Source: an uncultured Moraxellaceae bacterium
GTDB taxonomy: Bacteria > Pseudomonadota > Gammaproteobacteria > Pseudomonadales > Moraxellaceae
Reading direction: 5' to 3'
Length of the DNA: 6,632 nucleotides
Assembly (NCBI GenBank): GCA_937928295.1
Contig: CALEYY010000251.1
Location: 1 to 6,632 of the forward strand
The position numbers were made by a program, and so were the translations under genes. Of the stretch, positions 1 to 6,632 are shown in pieces (within the stretch, counting starts at the first letter, position 1; each line of letters opens with the position of its first letter). The notes under the pieces were generated by a model. That model was not told the origin of the DNA and did no database searches. It was given only the letters and a program-made list of their open reading frames with translations.

Positions 1-462
1 TGCGGACCCGGCCGGCCCGGAGGGGCAGGCGTGGGCTGCGAGCTTCAACGAGCTGATCGGGCAGTTCACGCAGGGCGATCCGGAGCTGGCGATGCGACTG
101 CGCTCGATGGCCGTAAATATGACATAGCCTGTGGCCAAATTGACATCGGCAACCAATACCCGCGCCCAGCATTGGTCTATAGCCAGCCAGTCATCATTCA
201 ACAAGTACGAGTGGCCAGACAACCACTGTATCTGCATGTGCCGCCCGGCCACGCCAAAAACTGGCGCAAGCATTGCCGCCAGTACGGCGCCTGCGGCACA
301 CCGGTCTATTTCGTGCAAGATAACTGGTACAACACCGTTTATGCGCCGGAGTACCGCAAGCACAGAGACCATCGCGACAATGACAACCGTGGTGATCGCG
401 ATGGTCGCGGAGATCGAGACCATGGCAATGGCCACGGTCACGGCAATGGCCATAGAGACTAA
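1..462 (+). CDS. Hypothetical protein with His/Asp/Gly-rich tail, 5'-partial
   Basis: The first frame is open from the window edge to a TAA at 460-462. Only the part from about base 133 (GQIDIGNQYPRPALVYSQPV) looks genuine. That part resembles small exported hypothetical proteins of betaproteobacteria, which normally carry an N-terminal signal peptide; none is visible here, so the true start is missing. The core is L-H-V-P-P-G-H-A-K-N-W (232-264) followed by two cysteines (codons 274 and 292) in KHCRQYGACG, then an aromatic segment with VYFVQDNWYNTVYAPEY. The last ~33 residues are low-complexity H, D, R, G and N, with nucleotide near-repeats at 421-434 and 439-452. The GTG at 31 could be taken as a start, but it lies in the suspected chimeric stretch and has no support. 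Function is unknown; metal or polyanion binding by the tail would be a guess. It converges on greA and shares a terminator with it. Confidence 0.6.
   Translation, partial: CGPGRPGGAGVGCELQRADRAVHAGRSGAGDATALDGRKYDIACGQIDIGNQYPRPALVYSQPVIIQQVRVARQPLYLHVPPGHAKNWRKHCRQYGACGTPVYFVQDNWYNTVYAPEYRKHRDHRDNDNRGDRDGRGDRDHGNGHGHGNGHRD
2..127 (+). other. Foreign-looking coding fragment, possibly MerR/TipAS-type regulator, at chimeric contig end
   Basis: Read in the second frame, bases 2 to about 112 look like a slice of a gene from a high-GC genome: 33 of the first 36 codons end in G or C. The peptide (ADPAGPEGQAWAASFNELIG..., then QFTQGDPELAMRLRSMA) resembles the pattern D-P-x-x-P-E-x-Q ... L-I-x-x-F-T-x-G-D-P found in TipAS-type effector domains of MerR-family regulators; this family call is from memory and tentative. 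The frame ends at a TAG at 125-127, while the following gene is coded in the first frame. I infer a join between unrelated sequences somewhere around 108-133. A natural gene remnant next to the hypothetical gene is the alternative. Confidence 0.45.
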
Positions 463-491
463 AAAAAACGCCCTCAGCTGAGGGCGTTTTT
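461..491. terminator. Bidirectional intrinsic terminator between convergent genes
   Basis: An 18-base perfect palindrome (469-486, CGCCCTCAGCTGAGGGCG) folds as a 7-bp GC-rich stem, cgccctc/gagggcg, with an AGCT loop. It is preceded by eight A's (461-468) and followed by five T's (487-491). On the plus strand it gives stem plus T5 directly after the hypothetical gene, whose TAA supplies the first A's. On the minus strand it gives stem plus T8 starting 18 nt after the greA stop. One element therefore ends both converging transcripts. Confidence 0.9.
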
Positions 492-504
492 CATGGCGTC
501 GCGC

Positions 505-980
505 CTAGGCGTAGCGCACCGCAATCACTTCGTACTCGACTCGACCGCCGGGCGTCTCGATCATCACCGAGTCGCCTTCGACCTTGCCGATCAGGCCGCG
601 CGCGATGGGCGAGTTGACCGAGATCTTGCCGATTTTGAAGTCGGCTTCGTCATCGCCCACAATCTGGTAGGTCTTGGCTTCTTCGGTCTCGACATTTTCA
701 ATGTCGACCGTCGCACCAAAAATCACCTTGCCCGTGTTCGGCATCTGCAAGATATCAATGATCTGGGCATTGGACAGCTTGCCTTCGATGTCTTGAATGC
801 GGCCTTCGATGAAGCCCTGCTGCTCACGCGCGGCGTGGTACTCGGCGTTCTCTTTCAAGTCGCCGTGTGCACGCGCCTCGGCGATGGCGACAATCACAGC
901 CGGACGATCAACACCCTTGAGCTTGTTGAGCTCGGTCTTAAGCGCCTCGGCTCCCTGCACCGTCATCGGATAGCGTTGCA

Positions 981-981
<1 letters not shown>
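505..981 (-). CDS. greA: Transcription elongation factor GreA
   Basis: GreA binds the RNA polymerase secondary channel and stimulates cleavage of the 3' end of backtracked RNA, releasing stalled complexes. The product is 158 residues, the same length as E. coli GreA, and aligns along its whole length. The N-terminal coiled coil carries the motif [17 protein letters not shown] (residues 40-56), including the tip acids D41 and E44 that hold the catalytic metal. The C-terminal FKBP-like domain has [20 protein letters not shown] (110-129) and [10 protein letters not shown] near the end. The frame stays open further upstream, but the ATG at 981 gives the family length and has a good ribosome site. 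That ATG overlaps the carB stop as TGATG, so greA is the last gene of the car operon and probably translationally coupled to carB. A terminator follows. Confidence 0.97.
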
Positions 982-4199
<3,218 letters not shown>

Positions 4200-4202
4200 G
4201 AC

Positions 4203-5345
4203 TTATTTCCGGGCCTGCATCAGTTCAATGAAGTGGTCGAACAGCGCTTGCGCATCGTTCGGGCCGGGGCTGGCTTCGGGGTGACCCTGGAAGCTGAAGG
4301 CCGGCTTGTCGGTACGGTGGATGCCTTGCAGCGAGCCATCGAACAGCGACTTGTGAGTAACCCGCAGATTCGCCGGCAGCGAGGCTTCATCGACCGCAAA
4401 ACCGTGGTTCTGGCTGGTGATCATGACGCGACCGGTATCGGTGTCCTGCACCGGGTGGTTGGCGCCGTGATGGCCGAACTTCATCTTCAGGGTCTGCGCG
4501 CCGGAAGCCAGCGCCAGCAGCTGGTGACCGAGGCAGATGCCGAACACGGGGATATCGGTCTTCAGGAACTCGGCAATGGCGGCAATGGCGTAATCGCAAG
4601 GCGCGGGGTCACCCGGTCCGTTGGACAGGAAAATGCCGTCCGGGTTCAGCGCCAGCACATCGGCGGCCGACGTCTGTGCCGGCACTACGGTGACCGCGCA
4701 GCCGCGATCGGCGAGCAGGCGCAGGATGTTGTGCTTGACGCCGAAGTCATAGGCCACAACCTTGAACTGCGGCGCAGCCGACGGCGTGACATAGCCCTTG
4801 TCCAGCGTCCAGCTGCCCTCGGTCCACTGATACGTTTCCGTGACCGAAACCACCTTGGCGAGATCGGCACCCTTCAGGCCCGGGAAGGCGCGGGCGGCAG
4901 CCAGTGCAGCCTCGACAGCGCCTTCGGCAGCCGCAGCCGGCCCGGCGATGATGGCACCATTCTGGGCACCCTTTTCACGCAGAATCCGGGTCAGACGGCG
5001 GGTATCGATGTCGGCAATCGCGGTCACACCGTTGCGCACGAGGTAATCCGGCAACGTTTCGGTCATGCGCCAGTTGCTGGCCAGCAGCGGCAGATCGCGG
5101 ATGATCAGGCCGGCAGCCCAGACCTGCGTCGACTCGTTGTCTTCGTTGTTGATGCCGGTGTTGCCGATGTGCGGATAGGTCAGTGTGACCATTTGCTGGC
5201 AATACGACGGGTCGGTAAGAATTTCCTGATAGCCGGTCATGGCCGTATTGAAAACGACCTCACCGCTGGATTGCCCTGCGGCACCGATGGAACGACCCCG
5301 AAAAACGCTACCGTCTTCCAGAGCGAGAATGGCTGGCTGGCTCAA
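4203..5345 (-). CDS. carA: Carbamoyl-phosphate synthase, small (glutamine amidotransferase) subunit
   Basis: CarA hydrolyses glutamine and passes ammonia through a tunnel to CarB. The 380-residue product has the family's usual length. The N-terminal CPSase domain includes [20 protein letters not shown] (28-47). The C-terminal class I amidotransferase domain has SNGPGDP (241-247), the nucleophile C271 in FGICLGHQ, and the H355/E357 pair in [11 protein letters not shown]. The start is a TTG: it is the only start codon in frame that gives the conserved N-terminus, the next methionine is inside NTAMTGY, and a strong GGAGG lies just upstream. Reading upstream, the frame meets a TAA at 5418-5420 with no ATG or GTG between. 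It is the first gene of carA-carB-greA. The preceding 115 or so bases carry a promoter and a terminator-like hairpin, so transcription is probably controlled there. Confidence 0.97.
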   Translation of the reverse strand: MSQPAILALEDGSVFRGRSIGAAGQSSGEVVFNTAMTGYQEILTDPSYCQQMVTLTYPHIGNTGINNEDNESTQVWAAGLIIRDLPLLASNWRMTETLPDYLVRNGVTAIADIDTRRLTRILREKGAQNGAIIAGPAAAAEGAVEAALAAARAFPGLKGADLAKVVSVTETYQWTEGSWTLDKGYVTPSAAPQFKVVAYDFGVKHNILRLLADRGCAVTVVPAQTSAADVLALNPDGIFLSNGPGDPAPCDYAIAAIAEFLKTDIPVFGICLGHQLLALASGAQTLKMKFGHHGANHPVQDTDTGRVMITSQNHGFAVDEASLPANLRVTHKSLFDGSLQGIHRTDKPAFSFQGHPEASPGPNDAQALFDHFIELMQARK

Positions 5346-5350
5346 ACCGA

Positions 5351-5355
5351 CCTCC
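5351..5355 (-). promoter_or_regulatory. Strong ribosome binding site deciding the carA TTG start
   Basis: GGAGG on the minus strand sits 5 nt before the TTG at 5345-5343. It is the best Shine-Dalgarno match in the operon and supports initiation at this rare start codon, possibly offsetting its weakness. Confidence 0.8.
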
Positions 5356-5384
5356 GAGCAGAGTAATGGGCTAGGCGTGCGCGC

Positions 5385-5419
5385 AAAAAAAGCGAGGAAG
5401 AGGAACTCCTTCTCGCTTT
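5385..5419 (-). terminator. Hairpin plus T7 upstream of carA: terminator or leader attenuator
   Basis: On the minus strand, AAAGCGAG (5419-5412) pairs with CTCGCTTT (5396-5389). The enclosed 15 nt can add a few imperfect pairs, and the stem runs into seven T's (5391-5385). It lies about 50 nt after the stop of the FMN-binding gene and could simply end that transcript. However, the only good promoter I see for carA is upstream of the hairpin, so transcripts for carAB-greA would have to read through it, as in an attenuator. A 27-codon open frame from GTG 5454 to TAG 5371 crosses the hairpin, loosely like the pyrBI leader, but it has no visible ribosome site. Confidence 0.65.
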
Positions 5420-5467
5420 AGGCTGCGTATTTCAGCAGTGATGCGCACAGGCACGATTTGAGCGGCG

Positions 5468-5496
5468 ATTTTACGCGGATGAACGGCTGCTGTCCA
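5468..5496 (-). promoter_or_regulatory. Putative sigma70 promoter of carA-carB-greA
   Basis: On the minus strand, TGGACA (5496-5491, 5 of 6 to TTGACA) and TAAAAT (5473-5468, 5 of 6 to TATAAT) are separated by exactly 17 bases. The -10 overlaps the TAA stop of the FMN-binding gene and the -35 lies in its last codons. Transcription would start near 5461, giving a leader of about 115 nt before carA. No other pair of comparable quality was seen in the gap. Confidence 0.6.
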
Positions 5497-6073
5497 ACCC
5501 TGACTGACTGCCGCCATGGCCCTGAGTGCGCAAAACCAACTGCCAGTAGGTCAAAATTCTTTTTATGGCCTGCGCCAGATGTGCCGAGGACAGAGTTGCC
5601 CCCGAAATCACGCTGATATCCTTCCCCGCCAGCACCTGATCTTGTGCCTGCTTGCCGATGAACTGGCTGCGCCAGGCCGGGCTGCGCACCTGCCCGCCAT
5701 AGGTTTCGCGATAGGCCAGCACCTCGAAGCCGCCGATCTTGCCATCCGGACTGATGGCCACGGCGAAATCGATGTAATCATGCTTGCCTATGACATGGTC
5801 GGCAACTACCCAACCCAAGGCGGTGCCTTGCTTCATCGCGCGCCAGGTCGTGCGTGTCGGCAGGCTCCCCGCCAAACCGGAGGCCTGGTTGATTGCCTGC
5901 ACATCCGCCGAAGAGACGATGGGCGCCACGACCTGAAAGCTCGTGGCTGAGGGGAAAAGCTGGCTCTGCGCCTGCATCAAAGACAGGTATTGCGTGGCTC
6001 TTGCCGAGCCCGAGAGCAGCATGAACAAAAGCATGAGCAATACAGGCTCGGCTATTTTTTGGGCAATTGACAC
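5471..6073 (-). CDS. Secreted FMN-binding-domain protein
   Basis: The 200-residue product starts with a Sec signal peptide: a short positive stretch, hydrophobic core VLLMLLFMLL (11-20) and a signal peptidase I site after S-A-R-A (23-26). The mature protein ends in an FMN_bind-type region with GGFEVLAYRETYGG (114-127) and DISVISGATLSS (152-163). In this family the T of S-G-A-T (T160 here) is the residue to which ApbE attaches FMN through a phosphoester bond. The Asp usually found three residues before this Ser is S154 here. The frame is open much further upstream, but that part runs antisense to the divergent gene; GTG 6073 is preferred because GGGAG lies 5 nt before it and the signal peptide begins there. 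It is likely a periplasmic one-electron carrier or redox sensor. No ApbE, NqrC/RnfG partner or membrane reductase is in the window. It is divergent from a cytochrome peroxidase gene. Confidence 0.8.
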   Translation of the reverse strand: MSIAQKIAEPVLLMLLFMLLSGSARATQYLSLMQAQSQLFPSATSFQVVAPIVSSADVQAINQASGLAGSLPTRTTWRAMKQGTALGWVVADHVIGKHDYIDFAVAISPDGKIGGFEVLAYRETYGGQVRSPAWRSQFIGKQAQDQVLAGKDISVISGATLSSAHLAQAIKRILTYWQLVLRTQGHGGSQSGLDSSRSSA

Positions 6074-6095
6074 TACAGCTCCCTTTCCACAGAAT
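6067..6095 (+). promoter_or_regulatory. Putative sigma70 promoter of the peroxidase gene
   Basis: A perfect TTGACA (6067-6072) is followed after 17 bases by CAGAAT (6090-6095, 4 of 6 to TATAAT). Transcription would begin near 6102, about 24 nt before the ATG at 6126. The -35 overlaps the GTG start codon of the divergent gene. On the minus strand TATATT (6098-6093) could be a -10 for the FMN-binding gene, but I found no good -35 for it. Confidence 0.5.
6079..6083 (-). promoter_or_regulatory. Ribosome binding site deciding the GTG start of the FMN-binding gene
   Basis: GGGAG (within AAAGGGAG) on the minus strand lies 5 nt before GTG 6073-6071. The alternative ATG codons further upstream would give a longer, less signal-like N-terminus and have no comparable site. 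Confidence 0.65.
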
Positions 6096-6113
6096 ATAAG
6101 CATTCTCATTCGT
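6095..6113. promoter_or_regulatory. Fur-box-like operator between divergent genes
   Basis: On the minus strand AATGAGAATGCTTATA (6110-6095) matches 12 of 16 positions of AATGATAATCATTATC, the core of the 19-bp Fur consensus; the three remaining bases do not match, giving 12 of 19. It covers the putative start-site region of the plus promoter and the TATATT on the minus strand, where a bound repressor would block both. Iron-dependent Fur control of the pair is an inference from this match and its position. Confidence 0.4.
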
Positions 6114-6125
6114 ACTAATTTTATC

Positions 6126-6632
6126 ATGAATAATCCATATCTTCGCCTTGCCAGCCTCGGTCTGATGGCTGCAATGCTGGCTGCTTGCGGTGGCAGCAAA
6201 TCCGTCAGCTCCCCGGTTGCCGCCAGCGAAGAGTCTGTAGATAACGCGCGACTCGTCACGCTCGGTGACGCGCTATTTACGGACAAGACATTATCGGTCA
6301 ACAACACTGTGTCCTGCCAAAGCTGTCACATCAATGCTGCCGTCGCTTTTTCGGACTCGCCCAACCGCCTGTCAGCCGGTGTATTGTCCAATATGACCAT
6401 GCGCAACTCGCCAACTCTGAGCTATGTCGGCTTCATTCCTGCACTGACCCTGATCGATATGGCCTGGATCGGCGGCCTGTTTCATGATGGCCGCGCCGAC
6501 AGCCTGGCCGCACAGATTGAAGGCCCGCTGTTAGGTGCCCGCGAAATGGGTAACGGCACCAAAGCAGACGTGATCGCCAGTATTTGCGCCAGCACCAGCC
6601 CCAGCAAAGCCGAGATCGGAAGAGCGTCGTGT
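6126..6632 (+). CDS. Di-heme cytochrome c peroxidase / MauG-type lipoprotein, 3'-truncated
   Basis: The protein starts with a lipoprotein signal, L18-A-A-C21, which would anchor it to a membrane facing the periplasm or cell surface. A covalent heme site C-Q-S-C-H follows at 64-68. Features of bacterial di-heme peroxidases follow: F-S-D (75-77), R-N-S-P-T-L (93-98), then FHDGRADSLAAQIEGPLLGAREMG. The second heme-binding half is missing because the contig ends; the family is usually 300 residues or more. True sequence stops at 6612. The last residues, EIGRASC, are translated adapter. These enzymes reduce hydrogen peroxide using cytochrome or cupredoxin electrons, or in MauG relatives oxidise a partner protein; which applies cannot be told from half the gene. 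The ATG at 6126 is chosen because the lipobox falls at the usual distance. I see no clear Shine-Dalgarno. Confidence 0.85.
   Translation, partial: MNNPYLRLASLGLMAAMLAACGGSKSVSSPVAASEESVDNARLVTLGDALFTDKTLSVNNTVSCQSCHINAAVAFSDSPNRLSAGVLSNMTMRNSPTLSYVGFIPALTLIDMAWIGGLFHDGRADSLAAQIEGPLLGAREMGNGTKADVIASICASTSPSKAEIGRASC
6613..6632 (+). other. Untrimmed Illumina TruSeq adapter
   Basis: The final 20 bases, AGATCGGAAGAGCGTCGTGT, are identical to the start of the Illumina TruSeq adapter read-through sequence, as I know it. This is library sequence, not genome. It adds a spurious peptide (EIGRASC) to the end of the truncated peroxidase. Confidence 0.97.

Noticed and set aside
5371..5454. A 27-codon GTG-TAG leader open frame before carA as a real gene
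   Set aside because: No Shine-Dalgarno and a non-ATG start; kept only as part of the attenuator hypothesis.
6074..6307. Longer start for the FMN-binding gene reaching into the divergent gene
   Set aside because: It would be antisense to the lipoprotein signal and heme site of the peroxidase and would bury the signal peptide.

Overview
The window looks like a metagenomic contig from a proteobacterium, most likely a betaproteobacterium. The evidence is the carA-carB-greA gene order, CarA/CarB/GreA proteins very close to the E. coli family, and moderately high GC with GC-rich third codon positions. I cannot place it to genus. Both contig ends carry artefacts. The last 20 bases (6613-6632) exactly match the start of an Illumina TruSeq adapter. 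The first ~110-130 bases carry a coding signature in a different frame from the gene they run into, so they are probably a chimeric join.

Layout from left to right. A 5'-partial, plus-strand gene for a small hypothetical protein with a His/Asp/Gly/Arg/Asn-rich tail ends at 462. A compact palindromic hairpin (461-491), with A's on one side and T's on the other, serves it and the converging operon. The minus strand then carries the operon carA (4203-5345), carB (981-4199) and greA (505-981). The first two genes are separated by 3 nt; carB and greA share one base in a TGATG overlap. CarA and CarB form carbamoyl-phosphate synthetase, which feeds arginine and pyrimidine synthesis. GreA rescues backtracked RNA polymerase.

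The 125 bases upstream of carA hold a good sigma70-like promoter (its -10 overlaps the stop codon of the next gene) and then a hairpin with a T7 run about 40 nt before the carA TTG start. This is either the terminator of the upstream gene or a leader attenuator of the car operon.

Upstream lie two divergent genes with 52 bases between their start codons. On the minus strand is a secreted FMN-binding-domain protein (5471-6073). On the plus strand is a di-heme cytochrome c peroxidase/MauG-type lipoprotein (from 6126), cut off by the contig end. The short gap holds a -35/-10 pair for the peroxidase and a Fur-box-like sequence overlapping it, which suggests joint iron control of an extracytoplasmic redox pair.

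No RNA genes, CRISPR arrays, insertion sequences or attachment sites were seen. Most of the window is ordinary housekeeping sequence. The points worth a second look are the car leader, the divergent redox pair with its putative Fur site, and the artefacts at both ends.
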